This document shows positions 44,615-54,474 of a stretch of 64,000 nt of DNA, in pieces. This DNA is from Mixophyes australis (taxonomy: Eukaryota; Chordata; Amphibia; Anura; Limnodynastidae), in NCBI GenBank assembly GCA_036250195.1, contig JAVHZZ010000002.1, positions 69,492,205-69,556,204 of the forward strand, in the 5' to 3' direction. A model generated the notes under the pieces. It did not search any database, was not told the origin of the DNA, and worked only from the letters and a program-made list of their open reading frames with translations. The translations under genes were made by a program, and so were the position numbers. Position 1 is the stretch's first letter, and the number at the start of each line of letters is the position of its first letter.

Positions 44615-44702
44615 CTGGCTGATGTTCTGTCTCTTTGTTTCCAGATAACCCCAGAATCAGGAGGAACCCAATAGCTAAACTGAAAGCCACAAATGCCATA
44701 TT
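44615..44702 (-). CDS. ITGB7: Integrin beta-7-like exon: start codon and signal peptide
   Basis: The acceptor TTTTCCAG precedes three untranslated bases and the ATG at 44697-44699. The 85 coding bases give MAFVAFSLAIGFLLILGL, a classic short hydrophobic signal core, then SGNKETEHQP and one base of a split codon. The donor is GTAATA directly after CCAG. The presence of an acceptor upstream of the ATG means there is at least one non-coding 5' exon further right, which I could not find. The start is chosen because it is the only Met in frame with the downstream exons and begins the hydrophobic segment. The sequence itself is not diagnostic; assignment rests on phase, strand, order and signal-peptide character. 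Confidence 0.75.
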
Positions 44703-44998
44703 CTGGAAAATAAAAGTTATATATTCAGAACAAAAACAACAGTTTGTATTTTAATTTGGCAAGATAGCTGTTAATTCAAATAACACTCAACTAACTTTAC
44801 TAATGAGCAATTATTTTGAACAAAAAAAACATTTAAATTGATTCCTAACCTAGTTGCATTTACTGTAAATTCTGTTGTTGTGAGCCGTAGCAAGAAGAAC
44901 CAAAGATGCCATTATAAGCAGCACTTGGTAAACCCAGTTCTGAATGTAACAGGCTTAATATGTCCTTTACTTAGCTACACACCACAATAGAGACAATG

Positions 44999-45270
44999 GG
45001 CCTGATTCTTTAAGGAAATTAAGCAAAAGTAAACTAGTAAGGCAAAACCATGTTGCATTGGAGGGGAATTAAGTTTAAAATGTAATGGCAGATTTATAGT
45101 TTGGGTAGGGCATATCCTAGATCAACATTTAATTTCAGTGTACATATAAGCTATCAAGTATTTGTGTGCTACATGAAAAAAACAGACAGTATTTTCTTTA
45201 TGTGCAAAATAATACACTCATTTGCACCCCTTGCATTGCAAAATGGTTTTGTCCAGAACACTTAAGTAAG
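44999..45270. mobile_element. MITE, GGGCCTGAGTCATTAAGG family, copy 2
   Basis: Starts GGGCCTGATTCTTTAAGG and shares with copy 1 CAAAACCATGTTG, GCAGATTTATAGTTTGGGT, AAGTATTTGTGTGCTA and CATTTGCACCCCTTGCATTG. The right end has decayed (CACTTAAGTAAG). Both copies are preceded by GAGACAATG, which may be part of the element's end. Confidence 0.75.
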
Positions 45271-45469
45271 AAAACGTACTCAATTTTATGTATGAATGGC
45301 AGATGCTAAGCATCATAATAGTTATTTTGAGATTTTCATTTCTCAATGAGTTTGCCTTCACTAATGTAAATATATAGTATATTCCCTCGTGGAGCACTTT
45401 TAAAATGAGCAATTTCATGTAGTTGAGTGTGTCATTTACTAGAACATACAGGCAGAGCTCCATATATAG

Positions 45470-45518
<49 letters not shown>

Positions 45519-45624
45519 ATAGTATAGACATTTCTATCTCCATTCCTCGCTATGAGCTTCTGTTATTATGGAAAATTGCTAATTTTCTATAAATCTGTCA
45601 TAGCTAGAATAAACCATTTAATTC
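45271..45624. other. Unassigned sequence with an (AT)n tract
   Basis: An AT microsatellite at 45468-45517; otherwise nothing recognised. Confidence 0.5.
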
Positions 45625-45632
45625 CCTTAGAA

Positions 45633-46262
45633 CAGTAGTCAGGGAACAGGAGTAAATTACTCCAAATGGGGTAAAAATGAAATTCCTGGGGGTAATGCTG
45701 CCGATTCACATGCTGTCAGTTGGATTGTAGACCCCTTTAAATGTGAAATTGGTGTTGTACCAGAAGAGCCTCAAGGGTTGGCAGAGGCACTTCCTGAGCT
45801 TCAATGCAATAATGAAGCAGGCATTGCATTTGAAAACAAAGCAGATCTGTCATATTTTTGGATGTCAACAGCTGCAAAAGCATCAAAATTGCACATGAGG
45901 AGGCAGTCAAAAAGTTGCTGCCTTTTGCAATAACCTACCTTTGCGAACAAGAATTTTCCACTCTAACGAACATAAAAACAAAGCAGAGAAATCGATTGGA
46001 CGCTGAAGACTGTATCCAAATTGCTCTGCCATCAAAATGCCCCAATATTGATGCTCTCGTATCAAAAATGAAGCAACATCATTTCTCCAAAACCTGAAGT
46101 TTTTGAAGTTGAAGCTTTCAAAGAAATTTAGAATAGATTCAATAAAATTTTGAGTTCCAATAATTAATAATATATGATTTCCTTCCTTTCAAATCAAGGG
46201 AGTAACGTCAGTGTATCTAAATATATTTGGGGGTAAAAGGTAAAAAAGTTCCCTGAACCCTG
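45633..46262 (+). mobile_element. hAT element, internally deleted, keeps the transposase C-terminus
   Basis: Ends CAGTAGTCAGGGAACAGG and GTTCCCTGAACCCTG are imperfect inverted repeats; the exact 8-bp duplication CCTTAGAA lies at 45625-45632 and 46263-46270. At 630 bp it is far shorter than an autonomous element but retains transposase coding sequence right up to its end. Confidence 0.92.
45712..46097 (+). pseudogene. hAT transposase C-terminal remnant, ZBED/SCAND3-like
   Basis: In two frames: first WIVDPFKCEIGVVPEEPQG, LAEALPELQCNNE and ADLSYFWMS; then after a frameshift near 45890 KKLLPFAITYLCEQEFSTL, TNIKTKQRNRLDAEDC and IALPSKCPNIDALVS. This is the hAT C-terminal dimerisation region (pattern LLPFATTYLCE-GFS-L-IK-K-R-RL), also found in vertebrate genes derived from hAT such as ZBED5. 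The DDE core upstream is absent. The remaining open part (45858-46097, 79 codons) starts in mid-domain, so it is a remnant rather than a domesticated gene. Confidence 0.82.
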
Positions 46263-46329
46263 CCTTAGAAGACGATCCCACAATTATACATGCATTTGTG
46301 TCCTCATGTTTGGTCTACTTAATGCACTC

Positions 46330-46880
46330 TACTTGGGATTCCTAGAAAAAGAAATCCATCGGTAGCAGATGGTACAAAATGCAGCAGCCAGGCAGTTAAC
46401 TAACCAGCTCCTTTCCTGCCACATAACACCTGTTCTCCATTCCCTTCACTCTGTAAGATGGCGAATCTGTGTTAAGATTGGATTGCTGAAATTCTAAGCC
46501 CTATATAACCTGGGTACATGAAGGAACTTCCTGTTCCCTATACTTACAATCGTTCACTTCGATCTGTAAAAAGACTACTAACAGTATCTAGAATATCCCA
46601 TAGTTCATTTGGGGCTCAAGCTTTTAACTCCTACACCCCGCAAGACTCCCACTCTAGAACTCTTCAAATATAGACTAAAAATCTGTTTACTCAATCATTT
46701 CATTACTGCCCCTTTATGTTCTAGAACAAATTCCAAATGCTTAGCTCTCTTTTCTGTACTCTGTAAATCCGTTATATGTTTATTTTGTATCATGTGTCTT
46801 TTAATCTGCAAATGTAAAGCACTTTGAGTTGGACTGGGAGAATAGAGCTATACAAATAAAACTATTGATAAGAGATATGA
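46330..46880 (+). mobile_element. LINE 3' end, Rex1/L2-like
   Basis: Reads VQNAAARQLTNQLLS near 46375-46420, then HSLHSVRWRICVKIGLLKF, and later FGAQAFNSYTPQDSHS and RLKICLLNHF in broken frames, the C-terminal region of a non-LTR ORF2. The tail is GAGAATAGAGCTATACAAA plus ATAAAACTATTGAT. Degenerate. Confidence 0.6.
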
Positions 46881-46904
46881 GAATTGCACTGCTCTTTATG
46901 CTTG

Positions 46905-47636
46905 AAGGACCTGAGTCATTAAGGTACTTTAAGCAAAAGTAAGTAAATACGACAAAACCATGTTGCATTGGAGGGGGAGGTAAATTTAAAATGTGATGGC
47001 AGATTTATAGTTGGGGTAGGGCATGTCCTAGATCCGTGATGGCTAACCTATGACACACGTGTCACTCGTGACACGCGGAGGCAGTTTGACTGACACGCCA
47101 GGCGATTCAGTCAAACTGCCTGTTTTAAACATACCAAATATTTTTTCTGTATAGCAGCCGCGGACGCTTGTTTGACAGCGCCGCGGCTGCTGTACATCTC
47201 CCCGTCGGCGAAATGGAGCTGCTGCGCACGCGCGTTTGCAGCAGCTCCTCCCTTGTGTATATCTCCCAGCATTACTTCAATGGCGCGCTTCCCTGGAGCA
47301 CGGTAGGGCTTGTAAAGGCTATTTATAATATTTAATAGTAAAATTGCCTCAGATACTGGCCAACAGCAATGTTATGTAGTGTTTTTATTTGTAGACAAAA
47401 GACTCCATTTCTGGTGAGCCTGCAGGGTATGCAGAGCTGTCTGATTATATATAAATATTGTATTATAGGATTAAAAAAGTTTTTTTTTTTCAATAATACA
47501 ATATTTATATATAATCACACAGCTCTGCATACCCTGCAGGCTCACCAGAAATTGAGTCTTTTGTTTATTAATAAAAACACTACATAACATTGCTGGTGGC
47601 CAGTATCTGGTTTCACCCTGTAGCCCAATGATAGAT

Positions 47637-47668
<32 letters not shown>

Positions 47669-47920
47669 GTCATTGGGCTACAGGGTGAAACCAGATACTG
47701 GCCACCAGCAATCTTATGTAGTGTTGTTTTATATTTATATTTTTATTAAATTATATATATTTATTTTTTTTTAAGTGACACGCGACCCGAGGAAGGCTAC
47801 ACTTTTTTCTCATTTTTGACACACCAAGCCAAAAAGGTTAGCCATCACTGTCCTAGATCAACTTTAAATTTCAGTGTACAAATAAGGTATCAAGTATTTG
47901 TGTGCTACATGAAAAAACAG
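46905..47920. mobile_element. MITE, GGGCCTGAGTCATTAAGG family, copy 3, split
   Basis: The left part (46905-47033) and a right part (47851-47920) are colinear with copies 1 and 2 (CCTGAGTCATTAAGG, AAACCATGTTGCATTGGAGG, then AAGTATTTGTGTGCTAC), separated by the hAT element at 47034-47850, which duplicated TCCTAGAT of the MITE. The right end is lost where a CR1 LINE begins. Confidence 0.85.
47034..47850. mobile_element. hAT MITE, 817 bp, with stacked long hairpins
   Basis: Ends CCGTGATGGCTAACCTATG and AAGGTTAGCCATCACTG; the exact 8-bp duplication TCCTAGAT lies at 47026-47033 and 47851-47858. The first 250 bases are GC-rich with short inverted pairs. 47345-47615 is a near-perfect inverted repeat (arms about 115 bases, including GGTGAGCCTGCAGGGTATGC), and 47612-47720 contains a second hairpin (TTTCACCCTGTAGCCCAATG) around an (AT)n loop. 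The arm end CAGATACTGGCCA-C occurs three times. Confidence 0.9.
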
Positions 47921-48678
47921 ATACATAGTAACATAGTTGATGAGGTTGAAAAAAGACTCCAGTCCATCAAGTTCAACCTATTTTGGATCTCCTGTGATCC
48001 TGCACTTATATTTGAAATTGATCCAAAGTAAGTAACCGCCAATCTGTTTCAATTGTGAAAATCCCCCCATACCCAATATTGCAGTCCTATTCTTACCCTA
48101 TATCCACTACTATCCTTCATTTTAATTAAAGGTCATATCCCTGGATACACTTTTCTGCTAAAAATTTGTCTAACCCTTTCTTAAACATATCTATTGAATC
48201 TGCCATCACAACCTTCCCTGGCAGTGAATTCCATATCTGCCCTTACTGTAAAGAACCCCTTCCTTTGCTGGTTGTGAAATTTCCTATCCTCTAACCTTAG
48301 GGGGTGAGCACGTGTCCTGTGTATAGTCCTTGGGGTAAAAAGTTTGCATGAAAGTTCTCTGTATTGACCCTTAATGTATTTGTACATAGTAATCATATCT
48401 CCTCTTAGACGCCTCTTTTCTAAAGTAAACATGCCTAAACTGGCTAACCTTTCCTCATAACTTAATGACTCCATACCCTTTATCAATTTTGCTGCCCTTC
48501 TCTGAACCCTTTCTAGTTCCAAATTATCCTTTTTATAGAGTGGTGCCCAGAACTGTACTGCATATTCAAGATGAGGTCTTACCAACGATTTATACAGTGG
48601 CAAAATTACACTGTCTTTTTATGCATGTCAATACTTTATTTGCCCTTGCAGCTGCTGCTTGACATTGACATTGTGTTA
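47921..48678 (-). mobile_element. CR1-clade LINE 3' end
   Basis: Minus-strand ORF2 C-terminus: ANKVLTCIKRQCNFATV and LYKSLVRPHLEYAVQFW, ERVQRRAAKLIKGMESLSYE, EERLASLGMFTLEKRRLRGD, then WN-type end lost to a stop. The strongly conserved phrase VRPHLEY-Q-W-P and RRLRGD identifies a CR1-like LINE. The 3' UTR ends with GGTTGAACTTGATGGACT and a short ACTATGTTACTATGT tail. The ORF piece 48603-48181 (140 codons) is unbroken, so this is a fairly young 5'-truncated copy. Confidence 0.85.
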
Positions 48679-49015
48679 AATTAAGCCACAAAGTGTAACT
48701 GCGATGCCACCGAAAAGGCAAATGTCTGCTGAGGGAGTAACTGCGCAGCAAGAAGCAGCAAAAAGATGAAGGGCAGAGCGGGATAAAGCCCAACGACAAA
48801 CTATGACTGATGACCAAAGAGAACGCGAACGTGATCGTCATCGCCAGGCAAATCTGACTCCTCAGCCCCGCCATTCTTGATGTCGGTAACTTTGATGAAA
48901 CAAATATTAATGCTAATAACTGTGGCCCCATGAACAGTATTTGTGAATTTTGCCACTCTAAGCATTTTACGGCTGAGAAGCCATCTGACAAATTATTTAT
49001 TCAATGCAATAAGGT
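48679..49015 (+). mobile_element. Helitron Rep/helicase N-terminal fragment
   Basis: Starts at an ATG at 48703: MPPKRQMSAEGVTAQQEAAK then a stop, REREERD-type basic stretch MTDDQRERERDRHRQANLTP, and after further breaks NNCGPMNSICEFCHSKHF, the N-terminal zinc-finger signature C-x-x-MN-x-x-C-x-x-C-x-x-x-H-F of animal Helitron RepHel proteins. The Rep HUH domain and helicase are absent. About 310 bp, with several stops. Confidence 0.7.
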
Positions 49016-49894
49016 CTGACCCTATTATAGAGCACTTAATGAATGGACAACATGTACATTAAAAAAACATTTCTTTTTTTACCGTCATTTTGTTGGGCTC
49101 TAAAACTAGTTCTGTAATAATATATCACCAGCTTATTTTCTAGAGCTGTATAACAGAAAATACATCTGGTGACTGGTTTCATTATATTGTAGGTACCAAA
49201 CACTAGAAATTGTAAAGTCATTACTAAAATCTCAAACTATTAATAGAGGCAAACACTCCAAAACAGAGTATCTCAGAGATTTTGATTGTTGATTATGTTA
49301 AAAGGTGGTATGAGGATTCAATTATTTTAGCAGGGGTATTCTTCATTATATTATATTAATTACGTTTTATTCTTAATCATTATATTTTTATGACTTATAT
49401 ACTTACTTTGTAAACAGATTACAGACAGACAGTAATGTGAGTCATGACTGTAAAAGTTTTAGAAACTCCAACATTGCTGAATAAGAAGTATCTAAAGCAA
49501 GAACCACAGAATTAACTGTAAAGAATCTGGCTGGTGTTACAGTTTGCAATGCGGAGCTTTGCTTTGAAGTTCTGTGAGTCTAAAGCAAGCGTGGATTGCG
49601 ATCCCACTAATGCAGAATTTCTTACAATTGCAGCGATCTTCAATTTCCTGACACACCTAGTGATACATGTAAAATAGTTTCATTTCAATGTTTGCTCACA
49701 TGAACCTAAACACGTATGAAAATTAAATCTAACAACGTGGTCAGGAACTTTTCCATGTAAATATTGTATGAAAAACTCTTGTGCTTTCACCAATCTGAAA
49801 ATCATTTTGACCAAAATAGTATTCTAAATTGTGTAATATTTAATAATTAAAAAAAATGAAGTATTTTACCATTGTTTTTAATTAAAAACAAACA
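49016..49894. other. Unassigned AT-rich sequence
   Basis: No coding or repeat structure recognised. Confidence 0.4.
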
Positions 49895-50425
49895 ATTCCA
49901 AATTCCACCAGATTTGGGCCCCTTGGCTTTATTTATAACCCGTTAACTTCTGCACCAGCTCCTTCCTGTTATGGGATCACCCTTAGTTCCCTATTAACGA
50001 TCTGCTCATGGGTGGTCTGATTTTTGAAGTCGCTCCCCTTTCCTGAGTGTTTGGGTAGTATTTTCTTCTGCACTTCAATTCTTATTTGGCTTTTCTGTTT
50101 TTCTTTTTTTTTTCTTCTTCTTTTCAGGTGATGACCAGTGTCCCCCCCCCCCCCCCCCCCTACCCTCCCTCCCCCCCTCCCACCTCATATTATTATAAAA
50201 TTTTATATAAATTTAGAATAACTTGTACAACAAAAGTTTACTCACTTGTAAGTTGAATGACAATCTGTTGTTGTTTTTGCTATTTGCTATTCGACTATTT
50301 CACTATATATTGTCATCTATGTCTATTTTGTTTTATTATTCTATTCCTGCAATGTACTAATTGCTGATTCATGTCTGTATATTAATACTATCTTTCAAAA
50401 TAAATAGTTAAAAAAAACAAAACAG
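49895..50425 (+). mobile_element. L1-type LINE 3' end
   Basis: Reads FHQIWAPWLYL near 49905-49940, like the L1 ORF2 C-terminal phrase F-x-x-W-x-P-W, followed by a pyrimidine-rich 3' UTR with a poly-C run (50143-50160) and an A-rich end AATAAATAGTTAAAAAAAAC. The identification is tentative because so little coding sequence is left. Confidence 0.45.
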
Positions 50426-50439
50426 AACAAAAAAAAACA

Positions 50440-50640
50440 ACAATTCCATGAACTTCCCATACCTCAAATTCCCCACTTGAAAAAGTTGGGAATCAGAAAG
50501 GTGACTGTAACAAACCTGACATCTATAGTGATGTGAGTACCATCTTTTACTCTTAAAGGCAAGCTTGCAATTGCAATTGATACATTCAACTTGATGTATG
50601 TACAACCAATAAATTAAAGTCACTTGTAGGTGTAAAGCCC
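50440..50640. repeat. Dispersed repeat X, copy 1
   Basis: Homologous to 51870-52045: shared phrases include GGAATCAGAA, CTATAGTG and AGTACCATC plus AGCTTGCAA. No coding function inferred. Confidence 0.6.
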
Positions 50641-50869
50641 CTTTAAACAATTGAATTTAAAGGAAAATAACTGCAAGCAAAGTTTTCTGCAGATCTGGAC
50701 TCCATGATCCCATGGATCTCAAGCCTTAAAAGCAACCGCATGGAATCAGTCGGTGGGACATGACTGCAGCAGGAAGCCTGTAACAGGTCCATTAATGTCC
50801 CTCCATAGCTGTACAATTCTGTGTATTCTGTTATATTTCAGGAATTAGATATATGTATGTCAACATTGG

Positions 50870-51760
50870 TATATGTGTACTACTGTCTCCTGGCTGCACC
50901 TTTAGCCTTATCCCCCCTGAACTCTACCTCTCCTTCTCCTCCTTTGAAGCTCACTCCATCTGCCTCTTTGCCCCTCTCCTCCTTCGTGTTGTTGTCATCT
51001 GGCCCTTCCTCCCTATTTTTTGATAACTTTGCCACCTGGATCTCCCATCACCTCTCTTCTAAACTTTCCACTATATTTATTGGGATTTTAACCAACTCTC
51101 CTATTTCTACTGCCGCCTCTCAACTCCTAATTTTCCCTTCCTCCTATGGCCTCTCCCAATGAAAAACTTATGCCACCCATCGAGATGGTCACTGTATGGA
51201 CCTTGCTTTCTCCCTATCTTTGTGACATCTCCAACTTCGCCAATTCTGTCTCCCCCATCTCTGACCACAATTCTTTACCCTCGCCCCCACCCAAAGTTGT
51301 CCACACACAGCGTCCGGCTGGAAATGGCAGGCGGCCATCCCCGCTGCACTCTTGACTCTGATCTCAGCTTTATTCCTCATATCGAGTCCCTCACCAATTC
51401 CTGACACTTCCTCCTCTGTAACATCACTAAAATCTGTCCCCTTCCTCTCTCAGGAAGCAACTCAATTCCTTTTCCATTTGCTCATTTCTCGTCTCAACTA
51501 CTGCAACCTCCTTCTCACTGACTTCCTGACTTCCACTTTTCTCACCTCAGTCCATATAGAATGCTAAGCTCATCTTCCTCTCCCGACGGTCCTCTTCCGC
51601 TGCTCCTCTACCTAAATCCTTACCCCACTCCTCTGCGTACTCCCTACCCCGCCACACTTGACTGTCCCCCAACCTACAATCCTTCAAACACTCACTCAAA
51701 ACTCACCTTTTAATGCTCGCTTATTCAGCCACCATCTGACTATCTGACCATCTTATTTGG
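50870..51760 (+). mobile_element. L2-type LINE fragment, internally deleted
   Basis: Left part resembles the end of the endonuclease domain (RDGHCMDLAFS, the G-H-T-LDLVFS pattern, 51181-51215). At about 51345 it jumps to the post-RT region: LDSDLSFIPHIESL and KICPLPLSGSN, then SSQLLQPPSH (normally SRLDYCNSLL). The RT palm is missing, so there is a large internal deletion. Pyrimidine-rich throughout, as L2 copies are. Confidence 0.6.
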
Positions 51761-52252
51761 ATGTCTCACCAAAATCAGAGTAGTTGGGAGGTATCTATAG
51801 GACATCATTCAGCGTGTCTGTTGCTTTCAATGTACATATAACTCTTTGTTTCTGGATGGATGATTAACTGTAAACTTCCCCTAATTTAAAATCCCTATTT
51901 GAAAAGGTTAGGAATCAGAATGGTTTCTGTGACAACAAACCTGGTATCTATAGTGGTGGAAGTACCATCCTATATTCTTAAATGTGAGCTTGCAAATACA
52001 TACATTGCAATTGCTACTGTCAACTTGAATTAGCTTTTTTAAAGCACCAAATAAGGATATGTCTTGTTGACTGTTAAAAAAAGAAAGAAAACACGCACAC
52101 ATCTAAAACCACTTTTGAGACTTTTATGAAGTCAGCCTGCATTTGTTCAAGTGTGTCTAGCTTTATTGGAAGCACATTGATGTGAAACCTATGATAATGG
52201 CATTTTGAACTGGCCAATGGAAGGAATTGGGCAGATTGAGGGCATTTCTAAG
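51761..52252. other. Unassigned sequence including repeat X copy 2
   Basis: 51870-52045 is the second copy of repeat X (see 50440-50640). The remainder is unassigned. Confidence 0.5.
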
Positions 52253-52338
52253 TACTGATGTGAGTGAGTTCTCTGTACAGTGCTGCAAAATTAGTGGCGC
52301 TATATAGCTGATGATGATGGGTGATGATTATGAAGTGC
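52253..52338 (+). mobile_element. SINE 3' tail fragment
   Basis: About 85 bp matching the end of the SINE at 8727-9073 (ACTGATGTGAGTGAGTTCTC, then GTGGCGCTATATA and GATGATGATGG). Confidence 0.8.
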
Positions 52339-52501
52339 GGATTAGGTGCACAAATGTTCTTAGTTTTTTAACTAAAGGGCAGAGACGAGATTTCGACTTT
52401 GCAGGACAGGATTTTTTACGTAGTATAAGTGACGAGGGCGCATGTACATGTGGATGTTTCTTGCTTTGTAAATAAAGTGTACATAAATAAGATATAATAA
52501 A

Positions 52502-52688
52502 ATATGCTAGTAGGTTAATTGGCTGCTATCAAAAATTGACCCTAGTCTCTCTCTCTCTGCCTGTGTGTGTTAGGGAATTTAGACTATAAGCCCCAATGGG
52601 GCAGGGACTGATGTGAGTGAGTTCTCTGTACAGCGCTGTGGAATTAGTGGTGCTATATAAATAAATGGTGATGATGATGATGATGACA
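52502..52688 (+). mobile_element. SINE 3' half
   Basis: Matches from GCTAGTAGGTTAATTGGCTG through TTAGACTATAAGCCCCAATG to GCTATATAAATAAATGG and (TGA)n. The tRNA head and core are missing. Confidence 0.85.
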
Positions 52689-53306
52689 ACAATGGTTGTA
52701 TAAATTATAAGGGCACAAAAATAACTGTCTTGCTCTGAGATATCTCTTTTAGACTACAGAACGACAGCCGAATTACATCACAATCACATTTAGCCCTTTC
52801 TGCCTCCCCATCCAACGCCTCCCTAAAAAATCTCAATAAATAAACATTTCATTTACTCCAGGCTGCTACGGGCTCTGTAGCGGAATGATGTAAACAATCT
52901 TTGCCTCCTCCTATCCAAACAGTCAAAGGTAAGATGTGGTTTATAGCGGAAATTGGAAAAAATACCCACTACATACATGACAAGGGAGACAAATTTAAAC
53001 ATTTATGGGATACTTACAACTCTATAATTTCAAACACCCCCTAATCATAGTTCTCTGGGTTTGGACTTCCAAAGAACTTCTTTAATACTAGTACTTCCAT
53101 TAAGAAAATGTTCTTTTTTTTTTTTCATTTTTAGACTTTGTGCGGCTTCCTTTTATTTTCTTATGGGTGCATTTTAGAGGCGTTCAATGTGCGTATATTA
53201 AACATGCGCCTTTGTGCATGTAAATGTTTCTTAACTGAATGTCATTACGTTTATAATGCGCTCCCTTTCAAATTAATGTAGGTTTTCATCTGCGTTGCCA
53301 CAATAG
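52689..53306. other. Unassigned sequence
   Basis: No clear feature before the minisatellite. Confidence 0.4.
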
Positions 53307-53309
53307 AAT

Positions 53310-53680
53310 GCAAAGGAACAAGGAATGTTAAAGAAACACACCGCAGTGGAACAAGGAATGTTAAAGAAACACACCGCAGCGGAACAAGGAATGTTAAAGA
53401 AAAAACACCTCAGCGGAACAAGGAATGTTAAAGAAACACACCTCAGCGGAACAAGGAATGTTAAAGAAACACACCTCAGCGGAACAAGGAATGTTAAAGA
53501 AACACACCTCAGCGGAACAAGGAATGTTAAAGAAACACACCGCAGCGGAACAAGGAATGTTAAAGAAACACACCGCAGCGGAACAAGGAATGTTAAAGAA
53601 ACACACCGCAGCGGAACAAGGAATGTTAAAGAAACACACCGCAGCGGAACAAGGAATGTTAAAGAAACACACCACCGCAG
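53310..53680. repeat. 33-bp minisatellite, about 11 units
   Basis: Unit GGAACAAGGAATGTTAAAG plus AAACACACC(G/T)CAGC. Variants CCTCAGC occur in a block of four central units and CCGCAGC at the two sides, so the units are phased by local copying; unit 3 carries an AA insertion. A 33-base unit is a multiple of three, so four long frames on both strands stay open (MLKKHTAAEQG and VCFFNIPCSAA repeats), which is not evidence of a protein. Confidence 0.95.
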
Positions 53681-54474
53681 CACAACAACACATTAAGTGC
53701 ATGCAAAAATGCAAATAAGTCCTTTGTCATTTGCTAAAATGATTTTTTATTTTCACATCCATTCGCGTAACTTGCATTAAAAATGCAAGTTCTGAATTGC
53801 AGCAAAAACTAAACCAAGACATCATAGAGATAACGAGCAAAGTCTAATATGTGTTTCAGTACTTTCAGAGGAAAAGCTGTGGTCATGATGATGTTAATGT
53901 GAAAAGGTGAGAGGGGGATGTTGTAACTCAGAGCAGTTATAAAAAAACAAGCTGATAACATCAATGTTTAACAGTCCATCCAGGACATGTATATTTTAGT
54001 TTTTTTTATAGCCAAATGGGAGAATACCATTTGGCTTAATAACGCATTCAATTCAGATCTCAAAATTTGGTGTAAAAAAAATATAAATTATGTCTTCATC
54101 GTTTTAGGGAAAAGACAGGGAGACTGAAAAGAGGTTATATGGACTCCTCGCTTTCTAACATTAACACTGCAGACTCATCATCATCATCTTCATTTATTTA
54201 TGTAGTGCCACTAATTCCGCAGTGCTGTACAGAGAACTCACTCACATCAGTCCCTGCCCCATTGGGGCTGAATCCATGTTCATTATGCGATACACAAGCA
54301 CACTCATCTTTACAGTTCAAACTGTAAATAACTACTTTGTTAAATAATAAACTGATTACAAACTGCTCTGCTTTGATTTTGATGTGAACTGAGAGTATTC
54401 TACCTAAATAGGATAAGATAACACTACAATCGAACACTCTACAGATCTTAAACGGAGTTAACCCATAGAGTTCT
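53681..54474. other. Unassigned sequence with repeat Y copy 1 and a SINE tail
   Basis: 53850-54005 is homologous to 55170-55370 (GTTTCAGTACTT, GTGAGA-GGGGATGTT, CTGATAACATCAAT). 54177-54269 is a minus-strand SINE tail (CATCATCATC, then AGTGCCACTAATTCCGCAG and CCCCATTGGGGCT). Confidence 0.55.

Larger units (their letters stand above)
8183..44702 (-). other. ITGB7: Integrin beta-7-like gene, 5' half (8 exons, 7 introns)
   Basis: Integrin beta subunits pair with alpha subunits at the cell surface to bind adhesion ligands; beta-7 pairs with alpha-4 or alpha-E on lymphocytes. Eight exons with AG/GT borders join in phase into 373 codons: signal peptide (about 1-20), PSI (about 31-65), hybrid start, then beta-I domain from about residue 122. 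Visible motifs are MIDAS DLSYS (145-149), the specificity-loop disulfide C202-C209 (CPSRTERC), and NLDSPEGG (240-247), which supplies metal-site residues. Beta-7 is preferred over beta-2 or beta-1 because of SHPSCVWC in PSI, ITQLAPQKV before the beta-I domain and the specificity-loop sequence. Introns are about 10.7, 13.0, 0.27, 2.5, 1.04, 6.85 and 1.05 kb. The 3' half is not in the window. The promoter and any 5' non-coding exon were not identified. Confidence 0.9.

Noticed and set aside
45858..46097. Domesticated ZBED-like gene
   Set aside because: The open part begins mid-domain, the upstream half is in another frame, the DDE core is absent and intact hAT ends with a target duplication surround it, so it is a transposon remnant.
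50143..50160. Poly-C run as a regulatory element
   Set aside because: Lies in a probable LINE 3' UTR; homopolymer length is also error-prone in sequencing.
53273..53718. Four frames of 97-136 codons on both strands
   Set aside because: Produced by a 33-bp tandem repeat; same length on both strands and no start context or domain.
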